A stretch of 64,000 nt of DNA from Phytoactinopolyspora limicola (GTDB lineage: Bacteria; Actinomycetota; Actinomycetes; Jiangellales; Jiangellaceae): assembly GCF_011320225.1 (NCBI RefSeq), contig NZ_JAAOEN010000012.1, positions 85,716 to 149,715 of the forward strand, read 5' to 3'. The notes beneath the pieces are model-generated. The model saw only the letters and a program-made list of their open reading frames with translations, was not told the origin of the DNA and ran no database searches. Positions 1 through 8,466 of this stretch are shown here, in pieces; within the stretch, counting starts at the first letter, position 1; every line of letters starts with the position of its first letter. The translations under genes and the position numbers were made by a program.

Positions 1-777
1 CTCCTCCGGCCACGGATGAACGATCTTCACGCCGAATCCGCCGCCGACGTCCGGCGCCACCACCTCTACCCGGTCGGCCTCGAGGCCGAGCTTGGCGGCG
101 ACGGCCGCTCGCACCGACGTCGACGCCTGAGTGGAGGTGTAGACGCGCAGGCTGCGGTCGTCGGAGTCCCAGCGGGCCCAGACGCCTTTACCCTCCATCG
201 GCATAGACGCGCTGCGTTCGATGTCCAGGTCGAGTTCGACGACGTTCGGTGCCGCGTCGATGGCGGCCGCGGCGTCGCCCACTTCCTGCACGAGATGAGC
301 GGCGACGTTGCCGGGGACGTCGTCATGCACCAGCTGGGCACCGTCGCGGGCATTCTCGATGCCGACGACGGGCGGGTCGAAGTCGAACGACACCCGGATC
401 CGGTCACACGCGTCTTCGGCGAGATAACGGCTGGTGGCGACGACCATGACGATTGGCTCGCCGACGTGGTTGACCTCGTCTTTGGCCAGCGCACACGGAG
501 TGCGGCCATGGGTGAGCGCAGGGTGTGGGATCAGCAGGGGCAGCGGCTCGCCAACCCGGCCGGGAAGGTCTTCGTGGGTGTAGATGGCCACCAGGCCTTG
601 GACGTCGAGTGCGTCGGTGACGTCGATGTCGACGATCCGGGCATGGGCGTGCGGGCTACGTACGAAGGCGACCTCGAGGGCACCGGCACCGATGTCGTCC
701 ACGTAGCGGCCCTGTCCGGCCAGCAGCCTCGGGTCTTCCCGCCGGGTGATGGGGGCGCCGAGCATTCTGGTGGTCAC
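1..777 (-). CDS. Molybdenum hydroxylase large subunit (XdhA/CoxL family), partial
   Basis: Molybdopterin-binding subunit of a xanthine dehydrogenase/CO dehydrogenase-type hydroxylase. Only the N-terminal 259 residues lie in the window; the gene runs off the left edge. The visible part opens with the family start (TRREDPRLLAGQGRYVDD), has SPHAHARI near residue 40 and reaches the GGGFGVK cofactor motif near residue 250. The GTG start at 777 overlaps the stop of the 2Fe-2S gene (GTGA), so the two are translationally coupled. The active-site loop that separates CO dehydrogenase (AYRCSFR) from purine hydroxylases is outside the window. Xanthine dehydrogenase is inferred from the PucR, permease and ureide neighbours. 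Confidence 0.88.
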   Translation of the reverse strand, partial: MTTRMLGAPITRREDPRLLAGQGRYVDDIGAGALEVAFVRSPHAHARIVDIDVTDALDVQGLVAIYTHEDLPGRVGEPLPLLIPHPALTHGRTPCALAKDEVNHVGEPIVMVVATSRYLAEDACDRIRVSFDFDPPVVGIENARDGAQLVHDDVPGNVAAHLVQEVGDAAAAIDAAPNVVELDLDIERSASMPMEGKGVWARWDSDDRSLRVYTSTQASTSVRAAVAAKLGLEADRVEVVAPDVGGGFGVKIVHPWPEE

Positions 778-1289
778 TGGGCCACCTCCCCCGTCGAACC
801 GCGCAGTTCGGCGGCGCGGAGCACCGAGGCGACGATGTTCTGATACCCCGTGCAACGGCAGAGGTTTCCGGCGATGGCCTCGCGGGCTTCGTCCTCGCTC
901 GGCTGCGGGTTCTCATCCAGATACGCGGTGATCGTGGTGACGAATCCGGGGGTGCAGAACCCACACTGCAGGCCGTGGCAGTCCCGGAACGCCTGCTGCA
1001 CCGGCCCCAGCCCGCCATCGCCGCTACTACACCCTTCAACCGTCGTGACCTGCGCGCCGTCGTGCATCACGGCGAACTGCAAACACGATCGGATCGGCCG
1101 GCCGTCGACCAGCACCGTGCACGCACCGCAGACGCCGTGTTCACACCCGACGTGGGTGCCGGTCAGGCCGAGATCGTGGCGGAGGAAGTCGGACAGCAGC
1201 CGGCGCGCGGGCACGGCGGCGGCCCGGGGCACGCCGTTGACCACGACGGTCACCTCGTGCAGCGGCTCGTCTGCGGGGATGTCGGTCAC
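774..1289 (-). CDS. Molybdenum hydroxylase 2Fe-2S subunit (XdhC-type small subunit/CoxS family)
   Basis: Carries electrons from the molybdenum centre to FAD through two 2Fe-2S clusters. The plant-type ferredoxin cluster motif CEHGVCGACTVLVDG and a later Cys appear in the first half. The second cluster is seen as CGFCTPGF and CRCTGYQN in the C-terminal half, so all eight expected Cys ligands appear present. At 171 aa the length is normal. The GTG start at 1289 overlaps the stop of the FAD subunit gene (GTGA) and the stop overlaps the large-subunit start, so the three genes form one coupled unit. Confidence 0.93.
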   Translation of the reverse strand: MTDIPADEPLHEVTVVVNGVPRAAAVPARRLLSDFLRHDLGLTGTHVGCEHGVCGACTVLVDGRPIRSCLQFAVMHDGAQVTTVEGCSSGDGGLGPVQQAFRDCHGLQCGFCTPGFVTTITAYLDENPQPSEDEAREAIAGNLCRCTGYQNIVASVLRAAELRGSTGEVAQ

Positions 1290-2215
1290 GCGGTCTCCTC
1301 CGTCTCGCCGGTGTGGTGGTTGACGCCGCGCCCGCGTGCGTCCAGCGCGGCCGCGGTGAGCGCCCGGCCGGTAAGCACCGCTGCCAGATGACGGCGGTAC
1401 TCCGCGGTGGCGTGGATGTCGGCGTCGGGACGTAGCGTGGAGGCGGCCAGCCGACCCGCGGCTGACCAATCGGCCGTGTCGGCCGGTCCGGTACCCACCG
1501 CGTCGAGGAGATCGAGCACCACCGGCGTGGTGTCGACCGAGATGTAGGCCGCCCGCGCTCCGACGACGCGGTGGTCGGCGTCGACGGTGACCAGCGCGCC
1601 GACCCCGCAGACCGCGTAGTCTCCGTGCCGGCGCGCCACCTCCAGCCATGCCGTTCCGGTCTGGCCGGGCGGCACCGGGAACGTCGCCGAGACCGCCAGC
1701 TCACCGGGCTCGGCCGCCGATTCCAGGGGGCCGACGAAGAAATCGGCGGCGCCAACCCGGCGGCTACCGTTCGCCGAGCGCAGCTCGACCGACCCATCGA
1801 GCAGCGCCAGCACCGCCGTCATCTCGCCCGCCGGGTCGGCATGCACGATGCTGCCGACGGTGGTGCCGCGGTTGCGGATGGTGGGGTGAGCCACGTGTCG
1901 AAGCGCCCGGCGCAGCAATGGAAGGGCCTGGTGTGCCGCAGGGTCGCGTTCGACGTCGGCGTGCCGCGCCGCGGCGCCCACCACGACGGCGGGCCCGGCA
2001 CCATCCGGGCTGGTGCCGGTGGCACGGACGTAGTTCAACTCCTGGAGTTGGTTGATGTCGACCAGATGCGGCGGTGCGGCCAGCCGCATGTTCAGCAACG
2101 GCACCAGGCTCTGCCCGCCGGCCAGCACCTTCGCGTCGGTGCCCAGCTCAGTCAGCAGCCCTACCGCGGCCTCGGTGGTGCCGGGCCGGTGGTAGGTGAA
2201 CGGCGATGGCTTCAC
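1286..2215 (-). CDS. Molybdenum hydroxylase FAD-binding subunit (CoxM/XdhB family)
   Basis: FAD subunit that passes electrons from the iron-sulfur clusters to the final acceptor. It shows the two family FAD motifs, AGGQSLVPLLNMRLA near residue 33 and a TIRNRGTTVGSIVHADP stretch near residue 115. At 309 aa it is a little longer than the usual 280-290. It is the first gene of the FAD - 2Fe-2S - Mo unit, the same order as coxMSL. The GTG start at 2215 has a GAGGA ribosome site about 8 bases upstream. Confidence 0.92.
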   Translation of the reverse strand: MKPSPFTYHRPGTTEAAVGLLTELGTDAKVLAGGQSLVPLLNMRLAAPPHLVDINQLQELNYVRATGTSPDGAGPAVVVGAAARHADVERDPAAHQALPLLRRALRHVAHPTIRNRGTTVGSIVHADPAGEMTAVLALLDGSVELRSANGSRRVGAADFFVGPLESAAEPGELAVSATFPVPPGQTGTAWLEVARRHGDYAVCGVGALVTVDADHRVVGARAAYISVDTTPVVLDLLDAVGTGPADTADWSAAGRLAASTLRPDADIHATAEYRRHLAAVLTGRALTAAALDARGRGVNHHTGETEETA

Positions 2216-2361
2216 GCGATCATCCTCTTCCCAGGAGACCTGATGCAGGAAACCTATGCAGTTCGAATCGACGGATCATGGGCATCATCTGCCGACGCCG
2301 GCGGCAATCTGTCGGCAACCCATGCCCCGTGTGCGGCGCGGGACAGGGCACCGGGTACCCG
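2216..2361 (-). promoter_or_regulatory. Likely promoter/operator region of the molybdenum hydroxylase unit
   Basis: This gap of 146 bases separates the pucR-like gene from the hydroxylase genes it probably controls. Read on the minus strand it contains two TTGCCG hexamers about 10 bases apart. The same stretch has a 7-bp inverted repeat (2290-2296 with 2311-2317, TGCCGAC/GTCGGCA). These could be an operator or a weak terminator; there is no T-run. No clear -10 was identified. Confidence 0.35.
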
Positions 2362-4077
2362 TCAGTGGTCATGGTCGAGTGATCGCATCTGGAGCACCTT
2401 CAGCGCCAACGCCAGGTCCAGCCGGAGCTCCGGGTCCGTGGTGAACGCGCCCACCATACGTTCGAGTTTGCCGATCCGGTACCGCAACGTGTTGTAGTGG
2501 AAGTGCAACATCCGGGCTGCCTCCGCCACATTGAGGTTGGTGTCCAACAACACCTTCAAGGTATGCCGCAGATCGGCCATGTCCGGATCGGCCTCGGCGG
2601 CCAGGTCACGCAACGTCTCCTTGACGAAACCACGCAGCTCGTCCTGGTCCTCGATCAGGCTGATCAGCCGGAACGAACGCAGCGCGTCGAAGTGTGCCAG
2701 CGATCCTGGCCCGTTCATCTGCCGGCCCACGTGGACGGCCCGCCGGGCCTGCTCGTACCCGCCCGGCAGGCGGGTCACGTCGTCGAGCACTCGGCTGACA
2801 CCGGTGGAAAACGAACGACGCCCGCCCCCGCCGTCACCGGTGACCCCGCGCACCACGTCGCGGATCAGAACGTCGACGTCGGCTCCCGACGGCACCGGCA
2901 GTAGAGCTACGACCTCCTGCGCGAAACCCACCACCGGCGCCTTGCCGTCGCGCCGGGCCACCACGGTCTGCCACGCCGTAGAGAAACGCTCCTGGGCCGG
3001 GCGCAACTCCAGACCGGTGACCGGAGCCGGCCCCGGCCCCGGGTCGAGTTCGGCCACCACAACAACGAGGTCGCGGTCCACGTCCCAGCCGAGCACCTCG
3101 CAATGCGCCACGATCTGCTCGCGCTCGCCGGCCCGCCCAGCGAGCATGTCGCGTAGGAAGTCGCCGCGGTACTTACTCTCCACCGCCGTGACCGCCAGCT
3201 GTTTGTTGACCGCGAGCGCGGCCACGGTGGCGGTACGTTCCAACAGATTGACGTCGCTCTCGTCGAGGTCGCGGTCACGGGTGAAGGCGACGATCCGGCC
3301 GTGATCCACCCGCCCGGCCACCACCGGCACAACGGCGTGCCGGCCCGGCACGTCGGCGTGGTGGTGCACACCACCCGGTTCGTATTCGGTGCGGAACCGG
3401 CCGGTCTCGTCGAAGCACGCCGTGTCGCGCCAGGCGTCCAGGTCGGTCGGCGCACCACCGGCGGCGAGTACCCGGCCGTCGGCGGTGGTAATGAACACCG
3501 ACATGTCCAGGACCGACGCCGCCCGCTCGGCCAACTCGGCCAACTCGCCACCGGCCAGCACGACCGACAGCAGCGCGTGATGCACCTCCCAGGACCGCTC
3601 GAGCTCCGCGCTCTGCCGGTTGAGCACGCCGGTGAGCACCTGGTTGAGGATGTCGTCGAAGCCCACGGCGTCGGGCAGCAGCAACAACGGAAGGTCGAGG
3701 CGGTCGGCCTCGTCGACCATCTGGTCGGGCAGCCGGTCGAGGTACCGGTGGAGTTTGACCCCGAGTGCGGCGAGCCCGCGGTCGTTGAGGTCGGTGACCA
3801 GTGCCGGGAATCCTTGCGGGGTGTTGCGTAATGGGTACCCGGTGGTGAGCAGGAGTTCGTGGGGTTTCACCCAGGGCAGAATGTCGGGGACCTCCATGAT
3901 GTTGGCCCGCCGCACCACCCGATCGAGCCCGCCGGCACCGGCCACCAGGCGTGCGCCGGCCAGCGCCGGCATCTCCATGGCTTTGCGGACCGTCAGCCCG
4001 GGTATCGCCGGCGCCCCGGCCTCGGGCGCTGGCAACTCCGGCGAAGCAAGGCCAGGATCGTTGGCAACATTTCCCAT
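2362..4077 (-). CDS. PucR-family transcriptional regulator
   Basis: Regulator of the purine-catabolism activator family. The N-terminal PucR domain (about residues 28-150) reads LTVRKAMEMPALAGARLVAG. A central CdaR/GGDEF-like sensor region follows. The C-terminal PucR HTH_30 helix-turn-helix carries the signature HFHYNTLRYRIGKLER. The length of 571 aa is normal. It sits directly upstream of the molybdenum hydroxylase genes and divergently from the oxamate carbamoyltransferase operon, with only about 80 bp between. It probably senses a purine or ureide and controls both sides, which is inference from position. Confidence 0.9.
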   Translation of the reverse strand: MGNVANDPGLASPELPAPEAGAPAIPGLTVRKAMEMPALAGARLVAGAGGLDRVVRRANIMEVPDILPWVKPHELLLTTGYPLRNTPQGFPALVTDLNDRGLAALGVKLHRYLDRLPDQMVDEADRLDLPLLLLPDAVGFDDILNQVLTGVLNRQSAELERSWEVHHALLSVVLAGGELAELAERAASVLDMSVFITTADGRVLAAGGAPTDLDAWRDTACFDETGRFRTEYEPGGVHHHADVPGRHAVVPVVAGRVDHGRIVAFTRDRDLDESDVNLLERTATVAALAVNKQLAVTAVESKYRGDFLRDMLAGRAGEREQIVAHCEVLGWDVDRDLVVVVAELDPGPGPAPVTGLELRPAQERFSTAWQTVVARRDGKAPVVGFAQEVVALLPVPSGADVDVLIRDVVRGVTGDGGGGRRSFSTGVSRVLDDVTRLPGGYEQARRAVHVGRQMNGPGSLAHFDALRSFRLISLIEDQDELRGFVKETLRDLAAEADPDMADLRHTLKVLLDTNLNVAEAARMLHFHYNTLRYRIGKLERMVGAFTTDPELRLDLALALKVLQMRSLDHDH

Positions 4078-4157
4078 GCAGGAGACCGTAGCGCCCCAGT
4101 TACGTTCAAGACAGCGTTAACCCAGAGTCATCTCGTGGCCAACGTGAGGAGGTGACC
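4078..4157. promoter_or_regulatory. Divergent promoter region, pucR-like gene and oxamate carbamoyltransferase operon
   Basis: This 80-base gap is shared by the leftward pucR-like gene and the rightward AllH-type gene. It is the only space available for both promoters. It ends with a strong ribosome-binding site AGGAGG at 4147-4152, five bases before the ATG at 4158. I could not assign -35/-10 boxes with confidence. Confidence 0.45.
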
Positions 4158-4970
4158 ATGCCATCCCCCGCACTCGCCGCCGTCGGCACCGCGCTGCGGC
4201 CGGTTCTGCTCGGCCCGCGGCGCACCGGACAAATCGTCGCCAGCACCCGCAGCCTGGTGGCCGTGCACATTCCTGGTGGCCAGCCCGCATTGGCGGTCCT
4301 GGCTACTCGCGACGCCGTCCGGCTCCCCGGGGCCATGCTCCTGGCCGGACCATTGCCTGTCGTCAGCGCCGGCGCTCCCGCCGTGATCGGCGACGGGTGG
4401 TTGCGGCTACCCACGGTGTCGGTCACCGTCGGCCGATGGCTACCTGACGCCCCACTGCGCATCTCCCACCCGGCACGCTGCGCTGCTCAGGCCACACGTT
4501 GCCCGGAGCCGACGCTCGACGCCGCGGTCCGGCAGGCAACCGAACGCTTCGCCGTAGCCCTGCGTGGCGGCCGGGATGAGCTCGACGCCGCCGTGGGTGG
4601 GCTGCTCGGGCTCGGGCCCGGGCTCACCCCCGCTGGTGACGACGTGCTCGCCGGCGCCCTCGTCACCTTAAGCGCGGCCGGCGCCGGCCGGGCCACCGAA
4701 CTGGCAGCGTCGGTGGATACCGCCGACCCGCTCACCCGCACCACCGCCGTGTCTGCGGGCCTGTTGGCGCATGCCGCCGACGCCTACGGTGTTCCCCCGT
4801 TAACAGCACTGCTCGCCGCCCTCGACACTCCGGGCGCGGATCCGCTACCCGCCTATCGACGCCTTCTGGACGTGGGCCACACGTCCGGCGCGGCGCTGTA
4901 CGCGGGGGTCCGATGTGCGCTGGAGGTCGCCGTCCACCCGTCACCCGTCGATCGGAGTGCCACACCTTGA
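4158..4970 (+). CDS. allH: DUF2877 protein, AllH-type oxamate carbamoyltransferase subunit
   Basis: Member of the DUF2877 family (E. coli YlbF/AllH). Established work on E. coli assigns the FdrA-YlbE-YlbF trio to oxamate carbamoyltransferase, which converts oxalurate to oxamate and carbamoyl phosphate. The family hallmark GLGPGLTPAGDD lies near residue 153. The ATG at 4158 was chosen over a GTG six bases upstream because AGGAGG sits at the correct distance. It is the first gene of a three-gene operon; its stop overlaps the next start. Family assignment is firm; the biochemical role is transferred from E. coli. Confidence 0.83.
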   Translation: MPSPALAAVGTALRPVLLGPRRTGQIVASTRSLVAVHIPGGQPALAVLATRDAVRLPGAMLLAGPLPVVSAGAPAVIGDGWLRLPTVSVTVGRWLPDAPLRISHPARCAAQATRCPEPTLDAAVRQATERFAVALRGGRDELDAAVGGLLGLGPGLTPAGDDVLAGALVTLSAAGAGRATELAASVDTADPLTRTTAVSAGLLAHAADAYGVPPLTALLAALDTPGADPLPAYRRLLDVGHTSGAALYAGVRCALEVAVHPSPVDRSATP

Positions 4971-6448
4971 CTCGTCATCTCGAACTCCGGGCCGGGGTCT
5001 ACCAAGATTCAGTGTCCTTGATGCAGGTCAGCCAGGCCGTCGGCAATGTCCCGGGGGTGCGGGCCGCGCTGGTGGCCATGGCTACCGAACTCAACGTCGG
5101 CCTGCTGTCCGGCATGGGATTCGACGCTCCGGCCGAGGCACGCCCGACCGATCTGCTCGTGGCCGTCCACGCCGACGACGACGGGTCCCTTGGGCAGGCG
5201 CTAGCCGCCGTCGAGGCAGCCCTCGCCCAACGGGTCGCGGCGAGCCAGACCGGCTTCGGCGATGCGCCGTCACCACGGACGGTGGGCGCCGCGGTGCTCC
5301 GCCACGACGCCACCCTGGCGTTCGTCTCCACCCCCGGGCAGTACGCGTTCGCCGATGCCATGGACGCACTCAACCACGGCGTGTCGGTCATCGTGTTCTC
5401 CGACAACGTCCCGCTCCACCAGGAGATCCGGCTCAAACAGGCCGCCCGCGAACGCGACCTTCTGGTCATGGGCCCGGACTGCGGCACCGCGGTGGTTGGT
5501 GGTGTCGGGTTTGGTTTCGCCAACGTGGTGCGGCCCGGACCAGTCGGTCTGGTGGCCGCATCCGGTACCGGTGCGCAGCAGGTGATGAGCCTGGTCAGCA
5601 CCGCCGGGGTTGGTATCAGCCACTGTCTTGGGGTTGGTGGGCGCGACCTCTCGGGCGCCGTCGGAGCATTGTCCACCCTCGCCGCACTGGACATGCTCGC
5701 AGCGGACGACGCCACCGAGGTGATCACCGTGGTGAGCAAACCACCAGCACCCGAGGTGGCCGAGACGGTCCGCACCCATGCCGCCGGCTTGGGTAAGCCG
5801 GTCCTGTTCGCGCTGCTCGGTGAGGGACAACCAGACCTCACGGCAGCGGCCCGCGGCGTCGTAGAGGCCGCCGGGGGCACGTGGCCCCAACCACGCACCT
5901 GGCGGCCATCCACACCACCTACTCCCAGGCCGGGGTACATCCGTGGTTCGTTCGCCGGGGGCAGCCTCTGCGACGAAGCCATGATCATCGCCAGCGCGGC
6001 GTTGGGCCCCATCCACTCGAACATTCCGCTGCGTCCCGACTGGGTGGTGGACGACGACCTTCGCGGAACCGGCCACGTGATGATCGACTTCGGTGACGAC
6101 ACCCTCACCCAAGGCCGGCCGCACCCCATGATCGACGGCTCGCTGCGGGTCGAGCGGCTGCTCGCCGATGCCGCGGACCCCGAGTGCGCCGTTGTGCTGC
6201 TCGACGTCGTGCTCGGGCACGGCGCCCATCCCGACCCGGCGGCCGAGTTGGCTCCGGCCATCGCCCGAGCCCGGGCTGGCGGCAACGGATCCGGGCCGGC
6301 CGTCGTCGTCGGGTTGGTCGGAACCGACGACGACCCCCAGGGTCTGGACCGGCAGGCCACCGCCCTCGCCGAAGCCGGTGCGTCGGTCCATCTATCCAAC
6401 GCCGCCGCCGCTCGCGAGGCGGTCCGTCTCGCCGGAGGGACACCGTGA
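4967..6448 (+). CDS. fdrA: FdrA-family protein, AllF-type oxamate carbamoyltransferase subunit
   Basis: FdrA family, built like a succinyl-CoA synthetase alpha/beta fusion. The N-terminus has the family signature YQDSVSLMQVS. A Rossmann-like half carries MGPDCGTAVVGGVGFGFANV and the conserved VAASGTGAQQV. The C-terminal ligase-like half starts near residue 330. A TTG start at 4967, overlapping the stop of the preceding gene (TTGA), fits this family's N-terminus better than an upstream ATG that would overlap that gene by more than 50 bases. The product is 493 aa, somewhat shorter than E. coli FdrA. It is coupled on both sides to its operon partners. Confidence 0.87.
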   Translation: MTRHLELRAGVYQDSVSLMQVSQAVGNVPGVRAALVAMATELNVGLLSGMGFDAPAEARPTDLLVAVHADDDGSLGQALAAVEAALAQRVAASQTGFGDAPSPRTVGAAVLRHDATLAFVSTPGQYAFADAMDALNHGVSVIVFSDNVPLHQEIRLKQAARERDLLVMGPDCGTAVVGGVGFGFANVVRPGPVGLVAASGTGAQQVMSLVSTAGVGISHCLGVGGRDLSGAVGALSTLAALDMLAADDATEVITVVSKPPAPEVAETVRTHAAGLGKPVLFALLGEGQPDLTAAARGVVEAAGGTWPQPRTWRPSTPPTPRPGYIRGSFAGGSLCDEAMIIASAALGPIHSNIPLRPDWVVDDDLRGTGHVMIDFGDDTLTQGRPHPMIDGSLRVERLLADAADPECAVVLLDVVLGHGAHPDPAAELAPAIARARAGGNGSGPAVVVGLVGTDDDPQGLDRQATALAEAGASVHLSNAAAAREAVRLAGGTP

Positions 6449-7857
6449 CCCAACCGCACCCCCTGCTCAGCACCGAGCCACGGGTTGTCACCGCTGGTGT
6501 CGACCTGTTCACCGAGACCCTGCGGGCCCAAGCCGTCGAAGTTGGCCCGGTCGACTGGCGCCCTCCGCTGGATGCCACCGCCGAACACGTCGCGGCTGTC
6601 CTCGCCGACCCTCGCCGCGACGCCGCCAACGCCGAAGCGGTCCAGCGGATGCTCGCCTCCACCGCCGAACTCGTCGATGTCCGGCCCGCGCGCGAGGTCC
6701 TTGGGTTGCAGCCCGGCCAGTTCCTCCATGCCGGACCACCCCTGACCTGGGATCACGCGTCGGGCCCGATGCGCGGCGCGTTGATCGGTGCGATGCTCTT
6801 CGAGGGCCTGGCGGCAACACCCGAGGCAGCGGAGAAAGCACTGGCTGCGGGCACCGGCGTGTCCCTGGGGCCCTGCCACGATCGCGGCGCCGTTGGCCCG
6901 ATGGCCGGTGTGGTGTCTGCGTCGATGTGGATGTTCGAGCTGCGGGACGAGGCCAACAACACCACCTCGTGGTGCTCGCTCAACGAGGGCCTGGGCAAGG
7001 TGCTGCGGTACGGCGCCTACTCCCCCGACGTCATCGAGCGGCTGCGGTGGATGCGCGACGTCCTCGGCCCGCTGCTACAAACCGCCGTGCGGCGCCGCGG
7101 CCGGATCGACGTCAAAGCGATCATCGCGCAGATGATCCAGATGGGCGACGAAGGCCACAACCGCAACCGCGCGGGCACGCTGATGCTGCTGCGCGAGCTG
7201 CTGCCGGATCTGATCGACAGCGGCGCGCCACCGGCCCAGGTAGCCGAGGTGGTGCGGTTCGTGTCCGGCAACGACCACTTCTTCCTCAACCTGGTGATGC
7301 CGGCCGGGAAACTCCAGACCTCCGCCGCGGCCGGTATCGACGGCTGTTCCCTAGTGACGACGATGGCCCGCAACGGCACCGACTTCGGTATCCAGGTGTC
7401 CGGCACCGGCAGCCAATGGTTCACCGCACCGGCCAACACCCCCGACGGGTTGTACCTCGGCTCGTTCGGGCCCGACGACGCCAACCCCGATATCGGCGAC
7501 TCCACCATCACCGAGACCATGGGCATCGGCGGCTTCGCCATGGCCGCGGCCCCGGCCATCGTCCGCTTCGTTGGCGGCACCGTTCCGGATGCGTTGCATA
7601 CGTCGCAGCTCATGTACGAGATCACCGTCGCGGAGAATCCGGCGTACGCGTACCCGATCCTGGATTTCCGTGGTGCGCCCACCGGTATCGACATCACTCT
7701 CGTGGCCCGTACCGGCATCCTGCCGCAGATCAACACCGGTATGGCCGGCAAGGTCGCCGGCACCGGCCAGGTCGGCGCTGGCCTGGTCAAACCACCGGCG
7801 GAGTGTTTCGTCGCGGCCCTCGCCGAGCTGGCCAACCGCACCCCGCCCGCACGGTGA
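6445..7857 (+). CDS. allG: DUF1116 protein, AllG-type oxamate carbamoyltransferase subunit
   Basis: DUF1116 family (E. coli YlbE/AllG), third subunit of the inferred oxamate carbamoyltransferase. Typical segments are visible: GPMRGALIGAML, FELRDEANNTTSWCSLNEGLGKVLRYGAY, and GDEGHNRNRAGT; the second is described here only as a family landmark near residue 175. The length is 470 aa. The GTG start at 6445 overlaps the fdrA stop (GTGA). The gene ends the operon and faces the MobA-like gene across 36 bp. No carbamate kinase gene, the expected next enzyme, is present in the window. Confidence 0.86.
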   Translation: MTQPHPLLSTEPRVVTAGVDLFTETLRAQAVEVGPVDWRPPLDATAEHVAAVLADPRRDAANAEAVQRMLASTAELVDVRPAREVLGLQPGQFLHAGPPLTWDHASGPMRGALIGAMLFEGLAATPEAAEKALAAGTGVSLGPCHDRGAVGPMAGVVSASMWMFELRDEANNTTSWCSLNEGLGKVLRYGAYSPDVIERLRWMRDVLGPLLQTAVRRRGRIDVKAIIAQMIQMGDEGHNRNRAGTLMLLRELLPDLIDSGAPPAQVAEVVRFVSGNDHFFLNLVMPAGKLQTSAAAGIDGCSLVTTMARNGTDFGIQVSGTGSQWFTAPANTPDGLYLGSFGPDDANPDIGDSTITETMGIGGFAMAAAPAIVRFVGGTVPDALHTSQLMYEITVAENPAYAYPILDFRGAPTGIDITLVARTGILPQINTGMAGKVAGTGQVGAGLVKPPAECFVAALAELANRTPPAR

Positions 7858-7893
7858 CGCCGCCGCTGTTGAGCTCATGATCAGCACCAGCGC

Positions 7894-8460
7894 CTACGTG
7901 GGAGGCAGATCCGCGGGGTAGTCGACGTCGTCCGGGCGGCCGGTACCGTCGCATGGCACGGGGGTCACCAGCTCCGGGTGTGCTTTCATGAACGCCCGGG
8001 CTCCGACGTCGCCAACGGCGAGCGTCAGCACGTCGTCCCATACCTGACGTGCCAGCAGCACCGGGTTGCCCCGTTCACCGCCGTAGGTGGCCACCGCCAG
8101 GAACGCTCCCCCGGCGCAGGCCGCGCGCAACCGGTGTACCGCTTCCGCACCCAGCCAGGGCTGATCGACCAAGGTCACGACCACCGCGTTCACCGGCTCG
8201 TCGCGGACCGCCTCCAACCCCGCCCGCAGCGACGACGCCATCCCGGTGCGCCACTGCGGGTTGTGCACTGTCCGGGCGCCGGGCACGTGCAGCGGAACCG
8301 CGCCGTCGACGACGATGATCGGCCAGCAGTCGCCGTCCACCAGAAGCCGCACCGCGTGGTCGACCATCCGCTTGCCGCCCACCTGCACCGTCGCCTTGGG
8401 GCCACCGAAACGTCGCCCCTCACCTGCCGCTAGCACCAGCCCCGCCGCCGCGATCGTCAT
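7894..8460 (-). CDS. MobA-like nucleotidyltransferase (MocA/PucB type)
   Basis: NTP-transferase of the MobA-like superfamily, expected to join CTP or GTP to molybdopterin during maturation of the molybdenum hydroxylase. The N-terminal nucleotide-binding signature is LVLAAGEGRRFGGPKA. The metal-binding LVDQPWL lies near residue 97 and GDVGARAF near residue 150. The 188 aa length fits. It is the last of four maturation genes read leftwards, six bases after xdhC. Family members with xanthine dehydrogenase are often called PucB; MocA is equally possible. Confidence 0.85.
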   Translation of the reverse strand: MTIAAAGLVLAAGEGRRFGGPKATVQVGGKRMVDHAVRLLVDGDCWPIIVVDGAVPLHVPGARTVHNPQWRTGMASSLRAGLEAVRDEPVNAVVVTLVDQPWLGAEAVHRLRAACAGGAFLAVATYGGERGNPVLLARQVWDDVLTLAVGDVGARAFMKAHPELVTPVPCDGTGRPDDVDYPADLPPT

Positions 8461-8466
8461 GACACC

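Noticed and set aside
2255..2285. tRNA-like T-loop sequence (GTTCGAATC)
   Set aside because: No matching acceptor, D or anticodon stems surround it; a chance match.
4999..6879. A 626-codon open frame on the minus strand across fdrA and allG
   Set aside because: It is antisense to two genes with clear family motifs and its product is low-complexity Arg/Pro/Ser/Ala sequence, typical of antisense frames in high-GC DNA.
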